From: Ustilago trichophora
Taxonomy: Eukaryota > Basidiomycota > Ustilaginomycetes > Ustilaginales > Ustilaginaceae
Assembly (NCBI GenBank): GCA_900323505.1
Contig: OOIN01000031.1
Span: 248,001-312,000, forward strand
Reading direction: 5' to 3'
DNA: 64,000 bases
The notes under the pieces are model-generated. The model had not been told where the DNA came from and made no database searches. It was given only the letters and a program-made list of their open reading frames with translations. Both the position numbers and the translations under genes were made by a program. Shown piece after piece: positions 49,249-58,273 of this stretch (position 1 is its first letter; each line of letters opens with the position of its first letter).

Positions 49249-50520
49249 ATGAGCAAGACACTTGACACCTCGAAGCGCGATCAGACCGTCAACCTCGGTG
49301 CTGGTCCCAGCTCTCTCCCCACCGAGGTGCTTCTCGAAGCTGCACAGGGCATCCTCGATTTTCAAGGCACTGGTATGGGTCTTATTGAGCTCTCGCATCG
49401 ATCCAAGACCTTCCAGAAGCTCATGGACAAGACCGAAGCCGATCTTCGAGCGCTTTTGAACGTTCCCGACTCGCACGCTGTCCTCTTCCTCCAGGGCGGT
49501 GGTACAGAGCAATTCTCGGCTACCGCGCTCAACCTTCTCGCCGCCCACGCAGTCCAAAACCCAGACTATGTCAAAAACAACGACAACAAGGGTCCTCCCT
49601 GTGACTATGCCGTCACTGGATCTTGGACTGCCAAGGCGGTCAAGGAGGCTGCCCGCCTGGGAGCTACTATCAACGTTGCTGTTGACGCACGCAAGGTCCA
49701 AGGTGCGAATGGCAAGTTTGGCTCCATTCCCCCCATCAGCGAGTGGAGGTTAAGTCCCGTCGAGAGCAAGCCTGCCATGCTCTACTACTGCGACAACGAG
49801 ACTGTAGACGGTGTCGAGTTCCCAAACCCCGGATTCCCAATTGATCAGCTGCCCGAGGAATACCGCAAGACCGTCCCCCTTGTTGCCGACTGCTCTAGCA
49901 ACATCCTCTCCCGCCCCATTGATGTAGCCGCGCACGCCATCGTCTTTTTTGGCGCCCAAAAGAATGTCGGTCCCTCTGGCACTACCGTCGCCATCGTCCG
50001 CAAGGATCTCATCGTAGACCCCGATCTCGGAGTCCCCAATGGCGGTCCTCGCATCCCCACCACATTAGTCTACAAAAACATGCTCGACAACGGATCGCTA
50101 TACAACACTCCACCCATGTTTGCCATCTACGCTTCCGGCCTCGTCTTTGACGATTTGCTGCAGAACAAGGGCGGCGTCCCCGGCGCAACCGAGCGATCGC
50201 AAACCAAAGCCGACCTCATCTATGGCTTGATCGACAACAGTAACGGTGTATACCTGCCTACTGTGCGTCAGGCTTCGGCAAGGAGCAGGATGAATGTCAC
50301 CTTCCGCATCTCGAGAGCGGGTGAAAACAAGCCGGATGAGGCGCTTGAGGAAGCTTTTGTCAAGAGGTGCGCCGAGAACAACATTGTTCAAGTCAAAGGT
50401 CACAGGAGCGTAGGTGGTATCAGGACGAGTCTATACAACGCGGTTACTGTGGAGCAGACCCAAAAGCTAGCTGATGTTATGACCGCCTTCATGGAGGATG
50501 TCAAGGCTGGCAAGCTCTAA
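49249..50520 (+). CDS. SER1: Phosphoserine aminotransferase
   Basis: A 423-residue PLP enzyme (fold type I) that converts 3-phosphohydroxypyruvate plus glutamate to phosphoserine, the second step of serine synthesis. Seen: the opening NLGAGPSSLPTEVLLEAAQG, GMGLIELSHRSKTF, LFLQGGGTEQFSA (PLP phosphate binding), DCSSNILSRP with the PLP-ring Asp, and FFGAQKNVGPSGTT with Lys238 as the Schiff-base lysine. The C-terminal part contains the expected NVTFRI and HRSVGGIRTSLYNA blocks, the His and Arg residues that hold the phosphate. The ATG at 49249 starts the conserved region; the open frame upstream of it is leader. Length is as usual for eukaryotic PSAT apart from small insertions. Single exon. Confidence 0.96.
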   Translation: MSKTLDTSKRDQTVNLGAGPSSLPTEVLLEAAQGILDFQGTGMGLIELSHRSKTFQKLMDKTEADLRALLNVPDSHAVLFLQGGGTEQFSATALNLLAAHAVQNPDYVKNNDNKGPPCDYAVTGSWTAKAVKEAARLGATINVAVDARKVQGANGKFGSIPPISEWRLSPVESKPAMLYYCDNETVDGVEFPNPGFPIDQLPEEYRKTVPLVADCSSNILSRPIDVAAHAIVFFGAQKNVGPSGTTVAIVRKDLIVDPDLGVPNGGPRIPTTLVYKNMLDNGSLYNTPPMFAIYASGLVFDDLLQNKGGVPGATERSQTKADLIYGLIDNSNGVYLPTVRQASARSRMNVTFRISRAGENKPDEALEEAFVKRCAENNIVQVKGHRSVGGIRTSLYNAVTVEQTQKLADVMTAFMEDVKAGKL

Positions 50521-50638
50521 GCATGTCCATGTATTGGTGTACAGTATATAGATGAAAAGCATCACGCGCGCTCACATAAACACGGCCTGCTTGGCATGTG
50601 TTTCGCTGTCGCCCCATCTATATTGCGATGTTGTGAGA

Positions 50639-52086
50639 CTAGGACGTAGAGCCATGCTCAGATGACTCCCCCTCCATCAGCTGCCCCTTCTCCTTCTGTC
50701 TACGCTTTTGCTTTTTTTTCTTGTTCATCTTTCTTTTCCTCTCCTTTTCTATTTGCCTATCGATCCGGCTGCCCCCTTTTTCTCCCCTCACCAGCTTTTC
50801 TAACGTCAAGCTCATCCTTCGCCTAGCCAGCTCTCGATTGCGGTCTCTCGACCTGGTTTCCTGACATGTCAATTTGGTCCCTGTGGGGATATGGGTGAGC
50901 TGAACATTTGTTGAAAGCTTGTTGATGGCTTGACCGCCGGGACCAGAGCCGCGGATGAATTTCTCGGCAAGATCTCGCTCATCGAGAGTCAATGGATATT
51001 TGCGAGAGCCGGGCTGCAGGGTGTATGTGCCAGCGGTGAACCAATCGGGTAGCTCGAGATCGCCTTTCTGAGATGCTGCAGATGTGGAAGTCGACGATGA
51101 GATAGAAGAGGAGGGGGAGGCATCTACTCTGGCATATTCGACACCATCGCTTTCGAATTCGTCGAGATCGTTGCATAGCTCGAGATTGTCTTCTGCTGTC
51201 GCTGATGTACCGTCTTCAAGTCTACCTGTTGTTGATCCGATACATCGAGGTGTCAGCAGTCATGCGTCCCGTGTCAAATTTGCAGAGCATGGGAAAATAC
51301 TCACACACCGACTTCTCCCTCAAGCCATTGTTGAGTCTCCTTTGCACCCTCTTTGTCCGTCGCAAAAGTGTATCGGTCCAAGCTCTCATCTGCTTCTTCT
51401 TCCCTCTCGTGTTCGATCCTGTGCACGTCGTACCAGGGGATACTCTTGTCCTGTTGCCTCTGGAGCTCTGCCTGGCTCCATACCACTCTTACTGGAAAGG
51501 TAGCCTCGAAATCAAACTCTCCCAGCTCTGTTGGCAGTAGTTCGGGATGATCTTTGCGCAGATACTGGTTGTTGATCGGCGGGTCGATGAGCTGAAGTGC
51601 GGTGAGCGGACGGGAAGAGACGTAAGTCTGAGCGATGAGCGATGCGGGACCTTTGGAGATCATGATGGGTGGGAAAGGTGGAGTTTGACCTGCTTGACGA
51701 AGTGTGTCGATTGCATCTCTCTCAAAGAGCTCCATGAGCTGTGTAGAGTCTTTGAGGGAGGATAGCGATTGATCCGGGTCAAGATCGAGGAGGAGTGATT
51801 GATAGCCTTGACTGGAAAAATGTTCTATCCATTCTGAAAAGGCTTCTGCTGCGGGGGCAGAGGATGTCCATTTCGAGGCGGTGAGGAAGAGGATGGGCGT
51901 GGGAACTTCTCGTTCTGCCGAAGACGAAGCTGGAACGACTTTCAAGGTCGACTTGAAGCGTCGATTCATTCTACTCGCTGCGCTCGGAGTGAGACGGCAG
52001 GAGAGAGGTGAAGCGCTGCTGGTCGAAGCAATCGCAATCGCTGCTCGACGAATGCCGGACGTGGCTATCGATGCAAATCGCAGCAT
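50639..52086 (-). CDS. Mitochondrial class I release-factor-domain protein with long N-terminal domain, spliced
   Basis: Predicted exons 52086-51305 and 51221-50639 give 454 residues. The 83-nt intron has donor GTGAGT, branch TGCTGACAC and acceptor GGTAG; an acceptor four bases upstream (CAACAG) with a donor shift is an alternative. The C-terminal third is a class I release factor domain of the C12orf65/ICT1 type: PLTLDERDLAEKFIRGSGP, the GGQ tripeptide in GPGGQAINK, QETRSRDRNRELARRRM, and a Lys/Arg-rich tail that in this family binds rRNA. Such proteins rescue stalled mitochondrial ribosomes. The N-terminus starts with a basic presequence (MLRFASIATSGIRRAAIAIA). Residues about 60-255 look alpha/beta-fold (TPILFLTASKW, YQSLLLDLDPDQ, LTALQLIDPPI), possibly a hydrolase-like domain. 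I know no such fusion; two genes remain possible, but the GGQ part has no start of its own. Confidence 0.7.
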
Positions 52087-52285
52087 TGTGTATGATCACA
52101 GCAGCCGAAGAAGCCTTCAGAGCGTGGGAACCGTATCGAGGTGAGATGTGACAAAGAAGGAAAAGAAGATTTAGCGCTTTGACCCAGTCGGAAGACGTCC
52201 GAAGAACTGAATGAGTGAGCGCGGATGATTTTCATTTCGGCAGGGTCCAATTCCGAGCTTCGAGCTTCGAGTCCTCTTTCTCCGA

Positions 52286-52330
<45 letters not shown>

Positions 52331-52436
52331 GTCCCATCACCACACTTGCTGTATCTTTCACCTTTTGTACCCCTTGGCAGCAAGTAACAAACTCTGACTC
52401 GGGGTACGTTGCAGCAAGCCAGTCTTCTCGGCAACT
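52087..52436. promoter_or_regulatory. Divergent promoter between the release-factor gene and the chromodomain gene
   Basis: 350 bp with an uninterrupted (CT)18 run at 52289-52324 about 110 bp before the chromodomain gene's start codon. No gene is seen. Confidence 0.55.
52289..52324 (+). repeat. (CT)18 dinucleotide repeat in a 5' leader
   Basis: Eighteen CT units, the longest dinucleotide run seen in the window, in the probable leader of the chromodomain gene. Comparable shorter CT runs precede EDE1 and RPB9. Confidence 0.85.
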
Positions 52437-54281
52437 ATGGCAACTTCAACGAGCAGCACCACGGCTACCGCGAGCTTGGCAACGACCACTGCCGAACCTT
52501 CCAAACGTGATCGCAATTCTCTCTCGCCCTTCGAACCCGATTCTGTTTTTTCAGAGGCAGAAGGAACAAAGAGGCCTCGACTAGGCGCTAACGCCTGCCA
52601 AGAGGCTGAGGCACCGGCACCACCAGCCACCGCCTCCACAGCTCGACCAGGCGAAGTCACCCTCCTCCCCAACCTCCACCTCCCTCTCAACGAGCAAGTC
52701 TTCCGAACCTTTTTCCAATACGCACACGAGCGTCACAACGTATTCCTCAAACGGAAAGAGGGGAGACCGCAAGAAGAGTGGACCGACGATCCAGTTCTGC
52801 GATCGACCAAGTTCGCCAATGTGTACAGAGTTCTCGACCGTTTGACACAGTACGTGCTCACAAAGGTTGTGCAGGACGGTCCACAGGAACTCGACGAGGT
52901 CTGCTTCCGCGTTCTGTTGTTCAGATCTTTTGCACGTATCAGCACGTACGAGGTGATCAAAAGTGCACTCGGTGGCCCACCGACGCTCAAGACCTTCTCG
53001 CCAGCTGCGTATGAGAACATCCTCATGCCTCACATCGGTGCCGGAAACGCGGTGTACGGCAGCTCGTATTTCATCCCTGCTCCAAGGGAATTCAGGACCC
53101 AGTATCCTTTCCAGTCGACACTCAGGCTTGTGCAGCTCATGATCAGGACAGGGCTGCCGAGTAAGCTGGCAGAGATGCATCACATGAGGGATGCCCATTC
53201 GCTGCTTACCACTTTTCCCAGCCTGGGGCCATTCCTGGCCATGCAGTAAGTGCCTTCTTTTTCAAGTCATTCTTCTCCTAACACAAACCCAGCATCTATT
53301 GACCCATAGATGCACTTTCTTCTCCTTTTTGCTCGTAGACTCTTGCTTGACCTCAACCTGTGCGAACACTTTGACTTCAGTGAAGAAGAATTCGCCGCTT
53401 GCGGACCAGGCTCACGTAACTGCCTCGTCGACATCTTTGGCAAGTTTGTCTCTGGATTCGAGCTTGAAGCTATGCGATGGATCCAAAACAATCAAGACTA
53501 CTACTGGGCCAAATACGGTATCACTGACGTGCCTCATTTGTGTCCCGCCCGAAAACCGGGTCTCAATGTCGTCGATATCGAACACACGCTCTGTGAGGTG
53601 TTCAAATACCGTCGTGCCAAAACGCGCATGGAGGCGACAAATCTTGGGCGCCCCTCGAAGCGTGGTCGAAGGGGTCGTATTTCTACGCCTCGTGCTCCCT
53701 CTGTTGCTGCGGTTGCAAGTCCAGCTCGAAGTGTAAAGCAGGAAGATGACCAAGATGGAGTCGATGGACTTGATTTTGAACGAATTCGATCAAACGGTTC
53801 CAAACTCACCACCGACAAAGTCAAAACTTTCGCCCCAACTCCTGGCAGCACTTCCATCACAGGCGCGCTCCCTGCCAAATGGCTCATCCCCCGTCCGCCA
53901 GAATCCTACGAACGCCCCCCACCCATCGACATCAGCGAGCAAGTCTACGAAGTATCACACATTGTAGCCATCACCCCTGCTCAAAACAAGTGTCTGGTGC
54001 GATGGAAAGGGTTTGGTCCCGAAGACGATACCTGGGAGTACACGGATCAGCTCGTCAAAGATGGAGCCAAAGAAGCGGTCGAAGAGTATCTCAAGTGGGT
54101 CAACAAGGTGAGAGACGAGATTACGTTGATGTTGAATGAGGAGCAGCAGAAAAAGTTGGAGTTGGAAAAAATGTCGGCGGAGACGCTATTGGGTGAAAGT
54201 CATAGGACGAGTGGTAGGAATGGGGCAAAGGGCGCAGGTGGATTGCCGATTGCGAATCTGCCGCTGTCGTTGCCTTTCTAG
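52437..54281 (+). CDS. Thymine-pyrophosphorylase/5-hmdU-kinase-helical-like domain fused to a chromodomain, spliced
   Basis: Exons 52437-53245 and 53339-54281 give 583 residues. The 93-nt intron has donor CA|GTAAGT and acceptor CGTAG, and keeps the frame. Residues 1-75 are disordered. Residues about 78-390 form one helical domain whose blocks (WTDDPVL, KFANVYRVLDRLTQYV, LFRSFARISTYEV, LLDLNLCEHFDFSEEEF, GPGSRNCLVDIFG) match, from memory, the alpha-glutamyl/putrescinyl thymine pyrophosphorylase family, also called the 5-hmdU DNA kinase helical domain. In phages these proteins hypermodify thymine. A basic, AT-hook-like linker follows (GRPSKRGRRGR, about 380-392), then a canonical chromodomain (about 470-525; VYEVSHIVAI, CLVRWKGFG, DDTWEY) with three aromatic cage residues. 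A nuclear, chromatin-bound role is inferred; substrate and activity are unknown. No TET/JBP oxidase or glycosyltransferase lies nearby. Confidence 0.78.
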
Positions 54282-54386
54282 TCTGAGTATTGCTTATCTG
54301 TACTGCACGATCTTCAACGCTGCCTATCCTCTTTGTGACCACGTGCTGAAAGAATGCGGGTATACGTAATTGTGACAACCTTGAAG

Positions 54387-55262
54387 CTAGGTACATAAAC
54401 TCTCGACACGATCCAGCTCAGCATCGTCCTCCCTAATCTGCTCCTTGAACCATTCCGGCGCCTCTTGGTCAGGATAGCTGATCAAATCCGTATCAAACAT
54501 CTCGACAAATCGTTCATTCGTTGCCCTTGCCCTGTTGCCTGCAAAATGTCTATACTCCAACAAGATAGTGGCAAAGTTCCACCTCTGGAGCTTGCGCAAG
54601 CAGCCTAGGAGGACGCCAATCTCGTGTATCCCTGACGTATCCGTTACGAGGACGGGGTGGTAGGTTGAATTGAGAAGAATTTGGAGGCTGTCCTTGACAA
54701 GTTCCTCTGTGAGGGTGGGTGAGGAGGATGAGAAGGAGGAACGGTAGGATGTGTTGTTGGTATGCGTTGAAGTAGGGGTGATGGAGTGGAGGAAAGATAG
54801 GTCTAAATGGGTTAGGTTGTCCTGATCGTCATTTGTTGCTCCAGTATGTTGATGGGAGGAGGCAAACGGGAATGGAGAGGAAAAGTTGTCCTCGTTACCC
54901 CAGCGTTTGAGACCGAAGTGGAGGAATTTGATCCCGTGCTTTTTGCAGAATGCCGTAAGGCTCGGAGATGGTAACTCAGCCGTGAGCGAGAGGATTGTCT
55001 TGAGCTGCAGCGTGCGTAGGAAAGAGTGGTTGGCGGGTGTCGGTGTGGCTGAACGGTAGATTTGGGGAACAACAGAGGCGAACAGTGAGGGAGGCTCGAC
55101 GAGGGGTGCTGTGGGTATGTTGTGCGTGTGTGAGTGATGTGAGGATGAGAATGTGTTGCTGGAGTGATGGTGATGGTGGTGGTGCGGATGCCCGCTTGAA
55201 GTAGAGGATGGCGAAGTAGACAATTTCGAAGAGCCCGGCGGGGCTAGGTGTGCGCTTGACAT
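54387..55262 (-). CDS. Siw14/Oca-family dual-specificity phosphatase fold, catalytically dead
   Basis: A 291-residue protein from the ATG at 55262; upstream in frame only GTG is available. Residues 1-60 are His/Ser-rich. Residues about 65-285 match the fungal Siw14/Oca family: PPSLFASVVPQIYRSATP, LKTILSLTAELPSP, FLHFGLKRWGNED, then VLLGCLRKLQRWNFATILLE, YRHFAG and RFVEMFD. The family's active site is HCxxxxxR. Here the equivalent segment reads PVLVTDTSGIHEIG: the His is Thr207, the nucleophilic Cys is Asp208 and the Arg is Glu214. So a phosphatase reaction is not expected. Oca4- and Oca6-type subunits of the yeast OCA complex, involved in inositol pyrophosphate metabolism, are also degenerate, which makes a structural role likely. 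Convergent with the chromodomain gene. Confidence 0.8.
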   Translation of the reverse strand: MSSAHLAPPGSSKLSTSPSSTSSGHPHHHHHHHSSNTFSSSHHSHTHNIPTAPLVEPPSLFASVVPQIYRSATPTPANHSFLRTLQLKTILSLTAELPSPSLTAFCKKHGIKFLHFGLKRWGNEDNFSSPFPFASSHQHTGATNDDQDNLTHLDLSFLHSITPTSTHTNNTSYRSSFSSSSPTLTEELVKDSLQILLNSTYHPVLVTDTSGIHEIGVLLGCLRKLQRWNFATILLEYRHFAGNRARATNERFVEMFDTDLISYPDQEAPEWFKEQIREDDAELDRVESLCT

Positions 55263-55611
55263 CTTGTACGCCGAGGCAAAGATGATGAAGATACGAGCTG
55301 TGGAAGAAGGCCAAGATAGGAACGCAGGAAGCCAAGGTTGCACCCAAAGACCCTTGAAAAACGGGCGCTACTTTCGGAAGTCGGACCAATCCTCCACTTT
55401 TCCTCCACTTGAACACAAGAAGCCTTCATCCACCCTTGCTCTTTCAGTGTTTGTCATTCATCAACACTTTCCCTTTCCCTCAACTCGACTCCAACCTGAC
55501 ACTCGTGCAAAGTCCAGATTGGAGAATGTGACAATCCCTTCTCTCTCATGTTCCACTCATAAAGCTGTTCCGAGTTCCTTCGGTGGGCGCGTCCAGCACG
55601 ACCTGATTCAC
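55263..55611. promoter_or_regulatory. Divergent promoter between the Oca-like gene and the SLX4-like gene
   Basis: About 350 bp between two divergent start codons. The plus-strand frame of the SLX4-like gene happens to stay open through this stretch, so a longer N-terminus cannot be excluded, but its translation is low-complexity and leader-like (pyrimidine-rich at 55440-55500). Confidence 0.45.
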
Positions 55612-56727
55612 ATGAATCGCACCACAATCGATCCCACCCTTCGCTTGGGCTACCAATTCGCAAAAGCCCAATCACTTCTACCCTTCCTCTATCCGGACTT
55701 CATGATGTCTCGACGCTCGACAAGACTCGGCGCGGCTCACGACGCCTCACCGTTGCTCATCGCAAGCCGGAGCTACACCTCGGATACAGATCCGGGCCCA
55801 TCTTCACTCCCAGCCCACAAACTTGTAGGAATCGATGGGGGGCCACCAAAATTTGAAGAATGGCCTCTGGCTGAACTGCAGGCACAAGTCAAACGATACG
55901 GCTTCAAAACTTCGCGCAAGCGCTCTACTCTCGTAGATCAACTTCGGGCTGTGTATGACGTGATGGGCCGGGCTCGCACCAGGAATGCTGCAGAGACCTC
56001 ACATGTCACCGAGCCTGAGCCCGAAGCTGAATCTTCGACTGGAAAGAGACAGTCCAGGAAGTTGATTCTCCCAAATGAGATGCTGGCCGAAAGCGATGAT
56101 GAAGGAGCTGCAGAGGTGAACGGGAAAGCGAAAGCAATGGGTAAAGCCAAGGGAAAGGGCAGGAAAAGCGACCCTTTCCTCTTCGATACCAGCTCAGAAT
56201 CGTCGTCCGAGTCAGTGATTCTGGCTGAAAATGCAGACAGTGCAAACAGTGAGGAAGCGGGAGACTATACACTTCAGCTCGAGCTAGAAGCGCATTCAGC
56301 CACGGATGGCGCTCCATCTTCTTCTTCGGAGGATGTCCCTCTCTCAACCACAGCTTCTCCGCGCAAAAAAACCAGGCGAAAATCCGGATCTCTGTCACCC
56401 TCTTCTTCCTCCTCTTCAGCAGAAGTACCCCTCTCCACCCTCACCTCCGCCGCCGTGGAAGAAACAGAAGATGGCGGAGGAGAAGCAGTAGACCCTTCCC
56501 CAGCTTTAGCAGAGACCATGACAACCGCGATTCGCTCCAACGAGGGGTTGTGGGCTCGCATCCTTCGCTACGAACCAATATCTTTTGATGAATTTGTCTC
56601 GCTCGCCACGCAGTCCGGGATCAGTATGGATAGTGGCAAGAGCAAGGAGGAGCTAAGAACTTGGCTGGATAGACAGTGTATTTGCTTCTATTCTGCCGAG
56701 CTGACAGGCAGTCGGTCTCGACATTGA
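55612..56727 (+). CDS. SLX4-like structure-specific endonuclease scaffold
   Basis: A 371-residue protein (from the ATG at 55612; 55702 is an alternative) resembling fungal SLX4, the regulatory subunit that activates the SLX1 nuclease on branched DNA and Holliday junctions. Two parts support this. A SAP-like helical motif lies at about residues 85-118 (WPLAELQAQVKRYGFKTSRK, then LVDQLRAVYD). A C-terminal conserved domain lies at about 310-365 (LWARILRYEPISFDEFVSLA, then KSKEELRTWLDRQCICFYSA), which in SLX4 binds SLX1. Between them is a disordered, acidic, Ser-rich linker with Lys/Gly patches (GKAKGKGRKSD). It is short for an SLX4, and no zinc fingers are seen. The last residues after the conserved helix are unlike the family, so the 3' end might be spliced differently. 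Confidence 0.65.
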   Translation: MNRTTIDPTLRLGYQFAKAQSLLPFLYPDFMMSRRSTRLGAAHDASPLLIASRSYTSDTDPGPSSLPAHKLVGIDGGPPKFEEWPLAELQAQVKRYGFKTSRKRSTLVDQLRAVYDVMGRARTRNAAETSHVTEPEPEAESSTGKRQSRKLILPNEMLAESDDEGAAEVNGKAKAMGKAKGKGRKSDPFLFDTSSESSSESVILAENADSANSEEAGDYTLQLELEAHSATDGAPSSSSEDVPLSTTASPRKKTRRKSGSLSPSSSSSSAEVPLSTLTSAAVEETEDGGGEAVDPSPALAETMTTAIRSNEGLWARILRYEPISFDEFVSLATQSGISMDSGKSKEELRTWLDRQCICFYSAELTGSRSRH

Positions 56728-56974
56728 TATGACACAACAGAGCACATTCGAATGTTGAAGCGACCAACGAATAATGAAATCATGTTGAGACGCGGAAAAA
56801 AAAAAAAAAAAAACAAACAAACAAAGAAACATGGGCAATGTAGGCAGACACATCAAGCGCGGCCTGTACAAATGTGTGAACTGCGACGAAGACGAAGGCG
56901 AAAAAGAAGCAGTGAGGACGATGACTCATATGAGTCGGTAAGGTCAGAAAGCAGAAAGTGCGAGGGAGCGATGA

Positions 56975-58273
56975 TCAAGCATGGTTAGCCTTGGCTTTGG
57001 CTTCAACCTTGCCCTCATCAGGGCCGACTTTAGAGTGAAGATCGTGTTGAGCCAGGAGACCAGACTTCCTGAGACAGGTGGTCAACTTCTTTCTCTCCTC
57101 CCTGTCGAGTTTCGAAGGGGTAGCGATGCAGAATTGCTTGTCGGTGATTTGAACGATGCCATGCTTTTTGCGGTAGTGTTTTTCGATTGAATTGAGACGA
57201 AGTTGACACTTGTAATCGCAGTGCTCTTCGTCGTACTGCTCGTGGCGCTTCTTGACAGGTTCATCTTTGAAGGGGCTTCTCTCTGCAAGCAACTTGTCCT
57301 TTTCATTCATGGGGTCAATGTCGCGCTTTGAGATGCCAGGAAGACTGAGCATAGGTCCGCCTGCTGAGTGGGCGGCCCACCAGAGAAGGTCTCGTGCCGA
57401 ACCGTCGCCGTTGAAGTACGAATTGAGGTCGTTCGGGTAAGGATCGGGCTTCTGGTTGACAGGGAATCCTCCCAACCAAGCAGATCGCTTGACGTAACCC
57501 TGTTCTCGCATCCACTTGACAGCTCGCATGTGGAAGTTCTTAATGTCGCTCTGGCTACCACCACTAGCTTGGGTGACACCGTACTCGGTCATCCAAATAT
57601 CCAATTCAAATGCCTCGTGAACCGACGAGATCCAGTGGGTAAACTTGTCAAAGTCCTGCCAACTACCATACCAATGAAGCGCAATGAAGCTGATCTTGCA
57701 CCCAAGATTGTGGCACTCCTTCATAAATTCTTCAAGCCACTGCATGTTCCAGCAAACCTGTGGCGAGCCAACCTGAACACCCTTATCAGCAAACGGCTGC
57801 AATTCTTGCATGAACAACTTGGCGGCTGCTTTGGGTCCTATGTCAGATTGTCCTTGAACGTCAGGCTCATTAAATGCGAGCAGATATTTCGGCAAATCTT
57901 GCCGCTTGCTGATCTCGGCTTTGACGGCATTCCACTTGTCCCATTTGGTCGTGCCCCAGAAGGTAGGGACGTACTCGAATCCGAGCTTGTCGAGATCGGA
58001 GACGCGACAGTCTTGCCAGTGGTGGTACCACATCATGTCGGTGCGACGGGTGGATTTGAGACCTTTAATGCAGTCAGGACCGCAACCCCAGGGAATTCCC
58101 ATTTGATGACCACTATCGTCTCCGGAGTATCTTCGTTGTTCCATGGCGACTGGAGCTGCAGCTTGATCATCGTGGTGTTGGTGTTTGTGATGTCCGTGTT
58201 TGTGGTGATGCTTCTTGGCTGAGGCGAAGGCGGCCAGCGCGAGAGTTAGTAGAGGCGCGAGAAAGAGCTTCAT
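56975..58273 (-). CDS. Secreted GH128 endo-beta-1,3-glucanase with Cys-containing C-terminal extension
   Basis: A 432-residue wall enzyme. The ATG at 58273 starts a clear signal peptide (MKLFLAPLLTLALAAFASA, cleavage near residue 19), followed by a His/Lys-rich stretch (residues 20-36). The catalytic domain (about 55-310) matches the Asl1-type glycosyl hydrolase family GH128: MGIPWGCG, MMWYHHWQDC, FVPTFWG-like YVPTFWGTTKWD, LLAFNEPDV with Glu136 as acid/base, FIALHWYGSW, and IWMTEYGVTQASGG with Glu230 as nucleophile. The domain ends near WWAAHSAGGPMLSLPG. An extra region of about 110 residues follows, highly charged, with a spaced Cys pattern (HCDYKC, QFCIA, TTCLRKSG). It is absent from typical GH128 proteins I can recall; its role is unknown. 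Single exon. Confidence 0.85.
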   Translation of the reverse strand: MKLFLAPLLTLALAAFASAKKHHHKHGHHKHQHHDDQAAAPVAMEQRRYSGDDSGHQMGIPWGCGPDCIKGLKSTRRTDMMWYHHWQDCRVSDLDKLGFEYVPTFWGTTKWDKWNAVKAEISKRQDLPKYLLAFNEPDVQGQSDIGPKAAAKLFMQELQPFADKGVQVGSPQVCWNMQWLEEFMKECHNLGCKISFIALHWYGSWQDFDKFTHWISSVHEAFELDIWMTEYGVTQASGGSQSDIKNFHMRAVKWMREQGYVKRSAWLGGFPVNQKPDPYPNDLNSYFNGDGSARDLLWWAAHSAGGPMLSLPGISKRDIDPMNEKDKLLAERSPFKDEPVKKRHEQYDEEHCDYKCQLRLNSIEKHYRKKHGIVQITDKQFCIATPSKLDREERKKLTTCLRKSGLLAQHDLHSKVGPDEGKVEAKAKANHA

